The translations under genes were made by a program, and so were the position numbers. The notes beneath the pieces are model-generated. The model ran no database searches, was not told the DNA's origin, and was given only the letters and a program-made list of their open reading frames with translations. Below, piece after piece: positions 52,304-61,110 of a stretch of 64,000 nt of DNA. Source of the DNA: Azophilus sp965247035 (GTDB lineage: Bacteria; Pseudomonadota; Gammaproteobacteria; Pseudomonadales; Azotimanducaceae); assembly GCA_965247035.1 (NCBI GenBank), contig CBDFGJ010000001.1, positions 992,001 through 1,056,000 on the forward strand. The letters run 5' to 3'. Each line of letters starts with the position of its first letter. The stretch's first letter is position 1.

Positions 52304-53662
52304 TCAACGAAGTGACCCTGTTTGCGTCAACGCACAGGTCTTGAAGTATCCCAAGCCATTCGTTCTTAAGAACTGAATCGAAGGATGAACATCTTGAAAT
52401 TGGTTCGCTATCGCGCTCAAATCGACAGTACTCGCCGCACTTCGACACAGCTTGATAGCCGTTGTCTCTATTTTGTTGCTTTCCCGGACACCTCTCTTCG
52501 CCAGATCAAACTGATTAACTGCTTTGACCAGCAGCAACAAGACTAGCGTCGCCATCATCAATCGCCGGGTCGTCAAACTCTGATTTGGCAGCCCCAGCAA
52601 ACCAATCAGCAAAAGCAGTGTGCCAAGCCAATAAAAATTTGAAAACGAAACATAGCGCGTAGCAAACCCGTGGTCGGTGCCCAAATGTGCGCGTCCGATA
52701 GCAGTGAGCAGTGCAGCTCCGGCTCCGTAAGCGATGATGGCGAGTACGGGTAGCAAACCACTCAGGCTTAGCTTCCGCTGATTGATCTGTAGCAGCAGTA
52801 GGCCCAATAGCACAAAGCCGAATGACGTCATGACAACCGCAAGGTCCTTGTCAAAACGAACAATTGCTCCCGCCAGAAAGTTAACTGCATAAGTTAAAAG
52901 GTTGAACATGGCTCGGAAATTAGCTTGTGCAAACAGATCAACTTGGTTTAGATACTGATGACCACCGCCCGCCACGAACTCTGCGTAAACATGACCTACT
53001 ACGGCCACCGTGAACACTGCCCATACTGCTAACCAAATAGGCTTTTTGTTGCAAGCTTGGCGTGCACCTAGCAGCGCGAAACCAATGGGTATTAGCACAA
53101 GACCTGTAGCGAAGCTATAAATAGCCAGTACCGCACCGAGAACACCGACAAACAGCCAAGCTACGGTCAACGACGAGCGAGTCAACGCAAGGACGCACAA
53201 GAGCATACCGAGAATATTGAGATGAACTGATATCTGCCAACCCCATAGCCAGTTGACATACTGATCAAATGACAGAACGAAAAAAGCCACCAGCGCGGCC
53301 ACGGGCCACGCAGACATCGGTATATCGGTGCGCCTGAAACTCTCTGTAGAGATATAAGTTGCTATCACGAAGCTTGCGCAGGCAATCAGCACCGATATAA
53401 ATGCCTCTGTCAGATGCGAATAATCCGTCAGCTGAGCGCCCGCCAACATTGCAAGATAACCCGCTGTGTGCCAATGTGTTACATGCCGCGCAATAAGATC
53501 TGCCCAAGTCAGTGTACCTTCGTGATACTGCTCTAAAATGGCAACAAATTCCCAAGAATCAAAATACGGTAGCCGGTAATAGTTAAGATAAACATAAACC
53601 CCAAGCCCGACGACCATGAACCCACAGGCGAGAGAAAATTTGATGTCTTTCTTTTTGATCAT
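52304..53662 (-). CDS. Polytopic membrane protein of unknown function
   Basis: 452 residues with about ten to twelve hydrophobic helices. The first is FSLACGFMVVGLGVYVYLNY; the following loop YFDSWEFVAILEQYHEGTLTWADLI and HVTHWHTAGYLAM resembles the first periplasmic loop of GT-C type glycosyltransferases and of O-antigen-cluster membrane proteins, where an Asp often sits in this place. GTDHGFATRYVSFSNFYW is a further polar loop. No firm family. Base composition is more AT-rich than in the glc genes; an IS481 relic lies just upstream, so recent transfer is possible. Confidence 0.75.
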   Translation of the reverse strand: MIKKKDIKFSLACGFMVVGLGVYVYLNYYRLPYFDSWEFVAILEQYHEGTLTWADLIARHVTHWHTAGYLAMLAGAQLTDYSHLTEAFISVLIACASFVIATYISTESFRRTDIPMSAWPVAALVAFFVLSFDQYVNWLWGWQISVHLNILGMLLCVLALTRSSLTVAWLFVGVLGAVLAIYSFATGLVLIPIGFALLGARQACNKKPIWLAVWAVFTVAVVGHVYAEFVAGGGHQYLNQVDLFAQANFRAMFNLLTYAVNFLAGAIVRFDKDLAVVMTSFGFVLLGLLLLQINQRKLSLSGLLPVLAIIAYGAGAALLTAIGRAHLGTDHGFATRYVSFSNFYWLGTLLLLIGLLGLPNQSLTTRRLMMATLVLLLLVKAVNQFDLAKRGVRESNKIETTAIKLCRSAASTVDLSAIANQFQDVHPSIQFLRTNGLGYFKTCALTQTGSLR

Positions 53663-53705
53663 TGGGGCCGCTGGAAAGTGAAAATAGATTTCTTACTCAT
53701 CAGGT

Positions 53706-53990
53706 AGTTAGCTGGCGGAAAGCTTGTCCGCGAATTCGGCCGGAGTCAACAAACCGAGGGCGTGGTGGGGCCGGACGTTGTGGTGGTCGAGGAGAGACCC
53801 CTCCAGAGCCCGGCTCACTTCGCCGGAGGCCGCCCCGGTGGACCAGAACTCGGTGCGCAGCGTGCGGTTGCTGCGCGTGACGCTGCCGTTACTGTCGGGC
53901 GGCGGGGCGGGAGGATATGCGAGGGGGATGCCGGCGTCGCGGCAGGCGGCCTCGAATTCCTGCATGAACTCGGAGCCGCCATCGGCCTGC
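53706..53990 (-). mobile_element. IS481-type relic 6 (transposase C-terminus)
   Basis: Minus strand reads ADGGSEFMQEFEAACRDAGIPLAYPP, then NGSVTRSNRTLRTEF, LDHHNVRPHHALGLLTPAEFADKL and a stop. The outer end is lost. It is the only relic retaining both the second Asp (DGGSEF) and the Glu-helix in one frame, though Glu of VERSN is replaced by Thr. It ends close to the TPP riboswitch. Confidence 0.8.
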
Positions 53991-54177
53991 TCATCAAGCA
54001 CGGCGTCGCCCAACCCGAGGCCTGAACCCTGCTGACCTTTACCTTGCTGTTCCTCACCTCGGCACCGCTCTATGACTGGGTTGGCCGGCGCCACCAGAGC
54101 GACCAACGCAATTTGCTTGAGTTAGCTCGCTCGGCAGGTAAAGCCAAAAAGCCATTGAAAAGTGGCATAATCATCCC

Positions 54178-54296
54178 GCCTAAGGGGTGGTTTCTCCTGA
54201 GACACTGGCCTGGCTGGGCGGCCCTTGCGCCGTTGCAGCCTTAAATCCGGTGGACCCTTTGAACCTGAACCGAGTAATACCGGCGTAGGGATAGGT
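54178..54296 (+). promoter_or_regulatory. TPP riboswitch (THI element)
   Basis: All conserved blocks occur in order: P1 CCTA pairing with TAGG (54179-54182 / 54292-54295); GGGGTGG (54184-54190); CTGAGA (54197-54202); P3 CACTGG with CCGGTG; ACCCTTTGAACCTGA (54254-54268); TAATAC (54275-54280); CGTAGGGA (54284-54291). Downstream, CTCCTT (54306-54311) can pair fully with the ribosome-binding site AAGGAG (54342-54347), which suggests translational shut-off when thiamin pyrophosphate is bound. Confidence 0.93.
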
Positions 54297-54352
54297 TGCA
54301 GAACGCTCCTTGGGCTTGATGTGCGGTTAGGTCCAGCTTGTAAGGAGACGTC

Positions 54353-56491
54353 ATGCAAATTTCCCGCCTTGAATTCCATTGCTTATGCCTATTGCTGGGC
54401 CTTTGCGCTCCTTTGGCAGCCTTTGGCCAGAAAGCAGCTGACGAGCACGCCATCATCGAGGAAGTGGTGGTGACCGCCAATTTCCGCGACCTGAACTTGG
54501 AAATGGCACCGATCAGCGTCAGCGTCCTGTCAGCAGAGACCATTGACCTGCACGCCGCCCAGCATTTGGATCAGGTGCTGGGCGCAGCGCCCAACCTGAA
54601 CTACGCCGCCGGCGCCTCCAGAGGGCGGTTTCTGCAGGCCCGGGGCATCGGTGAGCGCAGCCAGTTCAAGGATCCGCTGGATGCCTCCATCGGCATGGTC
54701 ATTGATGGCGTGGACTTCAGCGGCATTGGCTTAGCGGCGGTGTTGCACGACGTGCGCCAAGTCGAGGTGCTGCGCGGTCCCCAAGGTACGACCTTCGGCG
54801 CCAACGCCATGGGTGGCATGGTGCTGGTCAAAACCAATGATCCCACCGAGGAGTTCAGCGGCAACGCAATCGCCGGGCTGGGCAATTACGGCGCATGGCG
54901 CACCGGAGCGGTGTTGAGCGGCCCCTTGGCTGAAGGATTGCTCGGACGGCTGGCGGTGCATCAGTTCAAGGGTGACGGTCACATCAAAAACGACCATCTA
55001 GGGGCTGATGACACCAACAACTTTGACGAGCTCAGCCTGCGCGGCAAGCTGCGCTGGCTGGCCGGAGAAGCAACTCAGTTGGACCTGTCGGCGTTCTTCC
55101 TCGACGCCGACAACGGTTACGACGCTTTTTCCTTAGAGAATCAACGGCGCACCGGCTCCGACGAACCAGGCCATGATCGCCAAGAGAGCTTGGGGCTGTC
55201 CCTGAACTTAGTCCATGACGGCTTTGCGGACTTCCGCGTTCAAGCCACCTTGTTTTGGGAGGACAGCGACCTGGAGTACGGCTTCGATTGGGATTGGTCC
55301 AACTTCGCCGCTGGCGGCGTGCGCGGCGGCGAAAACAACGCCCGCAAACGAGACAGCATCGGCTTGGACGCCCGTCTGCTGTCCAAGAACCGTGCCGGCT
55401 TGGAGGCCCCGTTTTCCTGGGTGGCCGGCATCTACTACTACCGACGCGACGTGGCGCTGAACTACGACGACCATTGGCAGGACGGCAGCGGCTTCTACCC
55501 ATCAACCTTCTCCAGCGACTTTGAGTCGGAGCGCCAATCGGTTTACGGCCAAGTGAAGTGGGCGCTGACGGACAATCTCCTGCTGAGCCTTGGCGGACGA
55601 TTTGAACGCTATGACAACGCCTATGCAGACAGCACCGGTGTGGCGGCGGCACCGGATGACGACCTTTGGCTCGGACGCGTCAGTTTGGAGTACCGCTTCG
55701 ACCAGGATCTCATGCTCTACGGCTTGGTGAGCCGCGGCTTCAAAATCGGCGGCGTCAACGGTCAAGCGGTGGCCGCCGCAGTGGACGACGATCCGGACAT
55801 ATCAGACTTCCTGAACGCCCGCATCGCCTTCAAGGCGGAGACCCTCATCAATTACGAAGCGGGGTTGAAGGGCCGCCTGCTCGCCGACTCAGTGCGGTTC
55901 TCTCTAGCCGCGTTCTTCATGCAGCGCACGGACATGCAGGCTAGAGCCTGGGTGCTGTTCCCACCGGCGGAGTGGAAGTCCTACCTCGACAACCTGAACG
56001 AAAGCGAAAACGCCGGCTTGGAGGCGGAAGTGGCATGGCAAGCGTTGGAACATTTGCGCCTTTCAGCCGGTCTTGGGTTGCTTGACACCAAACTCGGGCA
56101 ACTGACCGTGCGCGATGTGGACACCTTTGAACTGCGGCGGCAGCTCGGCCGGGACCAAGCCCATGCGCCGGGCTATCAGTTCCACGTCTCCGCCCACTGG
56201 GACCTGCATCCCAAATACTTCATCAACGTTCGAGTGGAGGGCAAGGATGCGTTCTACTTCTCCAACAGCCACGATGCCCGCTCGGGCAGCTACGAGACGC
56301 TGCACCTGTCGGCTGGTTACCGTGGCGAGCGTTTTGAACTGACGGCTTGGGGGCGCAACCTGACCGATCAGGACTATGAGGTGCGCGGCTTCTACTTCGG
56401 CAACAATCCGCTGAAAGGCTGGATCAACGAGGCTTACTATCAATATGGCGAACCGCGAACATTCGGCCTGACGGCGCGGGTTTTGTTCTAA
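54353..56491 (+). CDS. TonB-dependent receptor under TPP-riboswitch control, probable thiamin importer
   Basis: Outer-membrane gated channel (712 aa). A signal peptide (MQISRLEFHCLCLLLGLCAPLAAFG) leads to TonB-box-like IEEVVVTANF. The plug has FLQARGIGERSQF, IGMVIDGVDFSGIG and VEVLRGPQGTTFGANAMGGMVLV. The barrel ends FGLTARVLF with terminal Phe. Because a TPP riboswitch lies directly upstream and its platform overlaps this gene's ribosome-binding site, the substrate is probably thiamin, its phosphate or a precursor (family knowledge plus inference). No inner-membrane thiamin transporter or biosynthesis gene follows. Start ATG 54353 with AAGGAG six bases upstream. Confidence 0.93.
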   Translation: MQISRLEFHCLCLLLGLCAPLAAFGQKAADEHAIIEEVVVTANFRDLNLEMAPISVSVLSAETIDLHAAQHLDQVLGAAPNLNYAAGASRGRFLQARGIGERSQFKDPLDASIGMVIDGVDFSGIGLAAVLHDVRQVEVLRGPQGTTFGANAMGGMVLVKTNDPTEEFSGNAIAGLGNYGAWRTGAVLSGPLAEGLLGRLAVHQFKGDGHIKNDHLGADDTNNFDELSLRGKLRWLAGEATQLDLSAFFLDADNGYDAFSLENQRRTGSDEPGHDRQESLGLSLNLVHDGFADFRVQATLFWEDSDLEYGFDWDWSNFAAGGVRGGENNARKRDSIGLDARLLSKNRAGLEAPFSWVAGIYYYRRDVALNYDDHWQDGSGFYPSTFSSDFESERQSVYGQVKWALTDNLLLSLGGRFERYDNAYADSTGVAAAPDDDLWLGRVSLEYRFDQDLMLYGLVSRGFKIGGVNGQAVAAAVDDDPDISDFLNARIAFKAETLINYEAGLKGRLLADSVRFSLAAFFMQRTDMQARAWVLFPPAEWKSYLDNLNESENAGLEAEVAWQALEHLRLSAGLGLLDTKLGQLTVRDVDTFELRRQLGRDQAHAPGYQFHVSAHWDLHPKYFINVRVEGKDAFYFSNSHDARSGSYETLHLSAGYRGERFELTAWGRNLTDQDYEVRGFYFGNNPLKGWINEAYYQYGEPRTFGLTARVLF

Positions 56492-56639
56492 AAGCAGCTT
56501 GCTGGCAACCAAGGCGGCGTTAACTTGCGCCCTGCGTCGGGTGCTTGCGCAAAGGGTGTTTGGGCCGAGGACCCAACAACCAATGGAACAACAACCTTCG
56601 ATCCATTGCGGGGTTTCACCGCCACCTCGTTAAACCTAG

Positions 56640-56779
56640 AGAACCCCTGATTAACTTCCAAGGATTGGCCATCGCACGGCGTCTGGGATTGTTTATCATC
56701 TATTTTCAATGGCTTACACGTCATCGAAACAGATTGGTCTTGTTGCACTGCGAAAGCCTGCGAATTTTTCAGAGGTTTC
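56640..56779 (-). mobile_element. MITE family 1, copy G
   Basis: 140-bp element with ends AGAACCCCTGA and TCAGAGGTTTC; flanks CTAG (56636-56639) and TTAA (56780-56783) no longer match. Internal TTTTCAATGGC...GTCATCGAAAC arms remain. It lies between the convergent TonB receptor and DsbA-like genes. Confidence 0.82.
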
Positions 56780-56826
56780 TTAAGCCGAATGCCCTGACGG
56801 CTCCTTAGCAGCGCAGTTCAGGCGCA

Positions 56827-57573
56827 TTAACGCTCGTTTTGTGCCGGGCTTTCGATTGCTCTGCTGCGCTCAAGGGCAATGAGATGGTCCACCACTTGCA
56901 GCGACCGCCGCCGCCCGAACCCCATGCTCACCACATATTTATCGGCGACCGTCAGAGTCGGTGCCGAGTTGACGCCCAAACGGCGCTGTCGAGCGTCGTT
57001 GCGGGCCATGGTGCGCTGCACCGCCGGCAAGTTGTAGGCGACCAGGAACGCCTCCTTGGAAACACCATTGCCGTCCACGAAATCCGCCACCTGTTCGGCG
57101 CTGAGAAATCGGCGTGCGTTATCATGGATGGCGCGGAAGATGCGCTCGTGATTGGCGGCCAGAGCGCCGGTCTGCTCAAGGGCCAAGTATGCTCTGCCCA
57201 AGATCGCCCACTCCGGTGAAAAGGCCACGGGTGCTCGCTCAAACTCCACACCATCGGCCAAGTCAGCCCGCCAATCCTCAATTAGCGGGTCGATTGCACG
57301 GCAGTGGATGCAGCCGTAGGAGAAAAACTCGGTCACGACAATCGGGCCCCCGGCTCGCCGTCGAGGCGGGTTCTCGACTGTTCTATAGTGATCGCCCTCT
57401 CGAATTTCCGCACTGTCCACGACGCCGGTGCTGTAGAAAAGCCCCCAAATCATCACACCGACAACGATCACTAAGGCGCCCCCACTCACGCCCCAGCGAA
57501 TCATTGCAATTCGGCGGCTGCGTCGGTCCTGCCGCCGACCCCGGGTCTTGCTTCTTGGATGTTTATCGGCCAT
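56827..57573 (-). CDS. Membrane-anchored DsbA-family thiol oxidoreductase
   Basis: Periplasm-facing thioredoxin-fold protein of 248 aa. A very basic N-terminus (RSKTRGRRQDRRSRR) precedes one membrane helix at about residues 24-48, followed by the domain. The active site is FFSYGCIHCRAIDPLIEDW (CIHC), and the cis-proline loop is NSAPTLTVADKYVV. The helical insertion between them matches DsbA rather than thioredoxin. It could fold or isomerise disulfides of exported proteins. It is followed upstream, 22 bp apart, by the nuclease-like membrane protein, so the two may be expressed together. Confidence 0.85.
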   Translation of the reverse strand: MADKHPRSKTRGRRQDRRSRRIAMIRWGVSGGALVIVVGVMIWGLFYSTGVVDSAEIREGDHYRTVENPPRRRAGGPIVVTEFFSYGCIHCRAIDPLIEDWRADLADGVEFERAPVAFSPEWAILGRAYLALEQTGALAANHERIFRAIHDNARRFLSAEQVADFVDGNGVSKEAFLVAYNLPAVQRTMARNDARQRRLGVNSAPTLTVADKYVVSMGFGRRRSLQVVDHLIALERSRAIESPAQNER

Positions 57574-57595
57574 TTATCCGCCTCCTTGAGTCCAT

Positions 57596-58810
57596 TCAAC
57601 GGCGCCGCCAAGAGCTCGGCGGCTGAAACGATCCCTGCCAAATACCCACGCGCTGCTGTTGGGCCTGATCCTGGTCCGCACTGAAATACCCCCTGCCCAA
57701 GCCAACACCGAGAGCATGGCCTTGGGCAATCATCAAGCGGGAGAGGTTACGCGGGTGGTCCCGGCGCATGAACTGCCTAGGGGTGGTCGGGAGGCTGGCC
57801 ACGCCATCGTCAACCACGCATTCCGCAACAACCCGCAAGACATTCACGGTGAACAGGGGAAAACAAACCGCTGGCCCCCGCTGCAACAGGGTCTGCAAAG
57901 CGTGGGTTGCCCGCCGCCCGCAAGGATAGTCCTTGCCGTTCGCATCTTGGCAGACCTGATCGGCCTCAACGGCGTCAATGCCGAACAACTGAACTTCCAC
58001 ACCCTTAAGGAAAAGCGTCTCGCCGTCAATGGCGTTGGCGACGCTCGGCCCTAGCAAGCTATCCGCCTGCTCCATGGGCGAACGAATCTGGTTCCAATGG
58101 TTGGCGATGAAGACCAAGACCATCAGCATCACGGCCATGGCGTACCGGGGCCAGCCAACCTTGAAGTGCAAGCCGTGCAGGATGAGCAAAATGCGCCCAA
58201 GTGAGGGCACTATGGCGCGAATGCCGTAAACGAGCACCAGGATCGTGAACAGGAGGTAGAGGAACAGCATGGGCGCATCGAAATCCGCCGCTGACGCACC
58301 CTGCTGAATCGCCGATGACCAAGTCAGCGCGATGTTGTTACCAAAGAACACCGCCCAATTGATGACGAAGACGCTGACGCCGGTGGTCAACGCCCATCTT
58401 TTGACGCTGTCGGCGTCGAAAACATGCAGCACCGGCGGGTTGAGGCGGAATATCTCATGCACCATGGCACTTGGCAGCCGAGTGGTGCGCAGCACGTAGT
58501 GCAGCATGTTCAGGCGATTGGCGGTGAGCCAGAACACAAAGCCGGCGAAGGCCACGGAAACCAGCGGCAGAATGGACTTGGGCACCTGGTATTCGCCTAG
58601 GAAGATGTAGTCGGTGGTGGCGTTGATCTCCAGTTGACTTAAACCGGCAAAGAAGACGGAGAGGAAACCGCCACCAAAGGATATCCAAAAGATGGAGGAC
58701 AACGACCCAATGGAGCGCACCAAGGCCGACGCTTGAATGGACGGCGGATTCAGCTCAACCGCGGTGCCGCTGGCGGAGGCTTGTGCCGGGTCTTGTTGCC
58801 GTTCTTCCAT
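57596..58810 (-). CDS. Multi-spanning membrane protein with C-terminal SNase-like domain
   Basis: 404-residue protein. The N-terminal two thirds contain at least five hydrophobic helices (for example ILPLVSVAFAGFVFWLTA, LLFTILVLVYGIRAIV, YAMAVMLMVLVFIA). The C-terminal 150 residues resemble staphylococcal-nuclease folds: AIDGETLFLKGVEVQLFGIDAVEADQVC, YPCGRRATHALQTLL, and GIWQGSFQPPSSWRR at the end. The usual catalytic Arg before the GIDAPE motif is Gln (VQLFGIDAVE), and the DRYGR loop is VNVLR, so nuclease activity is doubtful. It is paired with the DsbA-like gene. Confidence 0.75.
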   Translation of the reverse strand: MEERQQDPAQASASGTAVELNPPSIQASALVRSIGSLSSIFWISFGGGFLSVFFAGLSQLEINATTDYIFLGEYQVPKSILPLVSVAFAGFVFWLTANRLNMLHYVLRTTRLPSAMVHEIFRLNPPVLHVFDADSVKRWALTTGVSVFVINWAVFFGNNIALTWSSAIQQGASAADFDAPMLFLYLLFTILVLVYGIRAIVPSLGRILLILHGLHFKVGWPRYAMAVMLMVLVFIANHWNQIRSPMEQADSLLGPSVANAIDGETLFLKGVEVQLFGIDAVEADQVCQDANGKDYPCGRRATHALQTLLQRGPAVCFPLFTVNVLRVVAECVVDDGVASLPTTPRQFMRRDHPRNLSRLMIAQGHALGVGLGRGYFSADQDQAQQQRVGIWQGSFQPPSSWRRR

Positions 58811-58953
58811 GCGCCTAGTTGAAATGTTGCTTGTTCATGCCGCCATAGATTGCTATCTTCCGCCGTCACCCACTCGCCATGCTGATTGCGTCGCTTGGCG
58901 GCAAAGCGCCGACAGCTGGTGCGGTAGTCTGACAAATCAACTAGGGAGAAACA

Positions 58954-59991
58954 ATGAAGCTGGGAGTGATTACTGGTTATGGTGGGCGCAAACTGCAAAT
59001 GCCGCTCGACATCATCAAGCATGCCGAAAGCCTAGGCTTTGAATCCACATGGACGGCGGAAGCCTATGGCGCCGACGCGGTGACCACGGCCACCTGGATC
59101 CTGGCGCAAACCGAGAAAATCAAGGTCGGCACCGCCATCATGCAGATGCCAGCTCGTTCGCCGGCCATGGCGGCGATGACCGCAATGAGCCTCGCCGAAC
59201 TTTCCGGTGGGCGTTTCCTGTGCGGCTTGGGCGCCTCCGGTCCCCAAGTCGTCGAGGGGTGGCACGGCGTTGCCTACGGCAAACCGGTCACGCGGCTGAA
59301 AGAGTACGTGCGGATCATGAAGCAGATTTTCGCTCGCCAAGCACCCACCACTTTCAACGGCAGCATCTACCAACTGCCCTACTCCGGCGCGGACGCCACC
59401 GGCCTCGGCAAACCGCTGAAAAGCATCCTGCATTGCGAAGAGGACATCCCCATCTACGCCGCCAACATCACGCCCCGAGGGGTTGAGGCGGCGGCCGAGG
59501 TGGCCGATGGCTTCTTCCCCGTGTGGATGGACCCCGAGCAATTCCATGTGTTTGAGGACCCCATCAATCAAGGCTTCGCCAAGGCCGGCGACAAGGACAT
59601 GACGCAGTTCGATGTGGCGCCATTCATAACGGTGGTGATGGGAGACGACGTGCAGCAATGCATGACGCCCATTCGCGGCAACATGGCCCTGTACATCGGC
59701 GGCATGGGCGCCCGCAACAAGAACTTCTACAACGACTACGCCAAGCGGCTTGGATTCGAAGAAGCGGCAATCAAAATTCAGGATCTGTTTTTGGCCGGCA
59801 AAAGGGACGAAGCCATGGCCGCAGTGCCGGAGGAATTGATCGACGCTTGCCACTTGGTAGGACCAGCGGACCGCATCAAGGACCGTTTACAGCGCTGGCG
59901 GGATGCAGGCGCCAAAGGCCAAGTATCCAGCATGCTGCTCGGTTGCCAGAATCGCGAGGCCCTGACGTTGGTGGCGGAGGAAATGCTCTAG
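58954..59991 (+). CDS. LLM-class flavin-dependent oxidoreductase (F420- or FMN-type)
   Basis: TIM-barrel enzyme of the luciferase-like monooxygenase superfamily, 345 aa. The start MKLGVITGYGGRKLQMPLDIIKHAESLGFESTW and TAIMQMPARSPAMAAMTAMSLAELSGGRFLCGLGASGPQVVEGWHG are hallmark segments. YAANITPRGVEAAAEVADGFFPVWM is the second. The RBS AGGGAG lies seven bases upstream. Close relatives use coenzyme F420 or FMN; the cofactor here is undecided and no F420 gene is in view. It is followed at 118 bp by another LLM gene, then a hydratase, on the same strand, suggesting an operon. Confidence 0.88.
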   Translation: MKLGVITGYGGRKLQMPLDIIKHAESLGFESTWTAEAYGADAVTTATWILAQTEKIKVGTAIMQMPARSPAMAAMTAMSLAELSGGRFLCGLGASGPQVVEGWHGVAYGKPVTRLKEYVRIMKQIFARQAPTTFNGSIYQLPYSGADATGLGKPLKSILHCEEDIPIYAANITPRGVEAAAEVADGFFPVWMDPEQFHVFEDPINQGFAKAGDKDMTQFDVAPFITVVMGDDVQQCMTPIRGNMALYIGGMGARNKNFYNDYAKRLGFEEAAIKIQDLFLAGKRDEAMAAVPEELIDACHLVGPADRIKDRLQRWRDAGAKGQVSSMLLGCQNREALTLVAEEML

Positions 59992-60108
59992 CCTCGTTGG
60001 GGCGAAAGCAGGGGCTTCACTCATCATCGGTTCGATAGCAGCGTTGCTGAATAGGCTTGAACATCTCCGCTTAAGGCCCATCCAACAGGGGCGGACAGGG
60101 GTAGAAAG

Positions 60109-61110
60109 ATGGCGTTAGCCAAGCGCATGGCGGTCACCTTACCGGCAGGAACGGACCTTCAGCAGACCATCGACCGAATCAAGTGGGCGGAGGACAACGG
60201 CTATCCGGATGCTTGGTTCAGCGACTCCGGCGCACCGGACACGCTCACTCAAGTGGCGGCGGTGGCGCACCACGCAAACTCCATCCGCATTGGCGTGGCC
60301 GTCACGCCGGTATATACGCGAACGCCGGCGGTCATCGCCGCCAGCGTCAACGTGCTCGGCCAATTGCTGCCCGACCGCTTCGTCATGGGCATCGGCTCCT
60401 CCAGCCAAACCATCATGGGCGCTTGGAACGGCATACCCTTGGACAAACCCCTAACACGGGTGAAGGAGACCGCTCTGATGGTGCGCTCCATGCTCACCGG
60501 AGAGAAATCGAATTTCTCCGGCGTCACCCTCAGCAGCCACGGTTATCGTCAAGCGCCGCTTAAGAACCCGCCGCCCATCTACATCGCCGCCTTGCGCCCG
60601 AAGATGATCGAGATGGCGGCGGAAGTTGGCGATGGGGTCATTTTCAATCTTTGGCCGCAAAGCGCCTTGCCGAAAATGATGCAGCATGTGCGCATTGGCG
60701 CCGAACGGGCGGGCAAGGATTGGCGACAGGTGGAGATCGTCAATCGGGCCATGGTGCTCGCCACCGACGACAGGGCCGCGGCCCGAAACCTGTTCCGATC
60801 CGCCTTTGCGCCCTATTACGCCACCCCGGTTTACAACCGCTTCCTGGCTTGGGCCGGGCATCCGCAAACAGCAGATGTCATCGCCGATGGCTGGGCCGCC
60901 AAGGACCGCGCCAAAACAACCGGTGCCTTGAGCGACGCGCTGATAGACGAGATCGCGATCATCGGCACGGAGGAGGAGATTCAGGCGCGCATTCAGGCGG
61001 ATGCCGATGGCGGCGTGCACACCCATATTGTGGCGCCGATTGGCTTGACGCCGGCGGCAACGCAGCGCACATTCAGCGCCTTCGCCGGCGACCGCTTTCA
61101 GTTGCAATAG
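60109..61110 (+). CDS. LLM-class flavin-dependent oxidoreductase
   Basis: 333-aa luciferase-like TIM barrel, different in detail from the preceding one. Landmarks: IDRIKWAEDNGYPDAWFSDSG, IRIGVAVTPVYTRTPAVIAASVNVLGQLLPDRFVMGIGSSSQTIMGAWNG and PPIYIAALRPKMIEMAAEVGDGVIFNLW. Two tandem LLM genes often catalyse different steps in one catabolic route. GGGGTAG precedes the ATG. It ends 11 bp before the hydratase gene. Confidence 0.88.
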   Translation: MALAKRMAVTLPAGTDLQQTIDRIKWAEDNGYPDAWFSDSGAPDTLTQVAAVAHHANSIRIGVAVTPVYTRTPAVIAASVNVLGQLLPDRFVMGIGSSSQTIMGAWNGIPLDKPLTRVKETALMVRSMLTGEKSNFSGVTLSSHGYRQAPLKNPPPIYIAALRPKMIEMAAEVGDGVIFNLWPQSALPKMMQHVRIGAERAGKDWRQVEIVNRAMVLATDDRAAARNLFRSAFAPYYATPVYNRFLAWAGHPQTADVIADGWAAKDRAKTTGALSDALIDEIAIIGTEEEIQARIQADADGGVHTHIVAPIGLTPAATQRTFSAFAGDRFQLQ

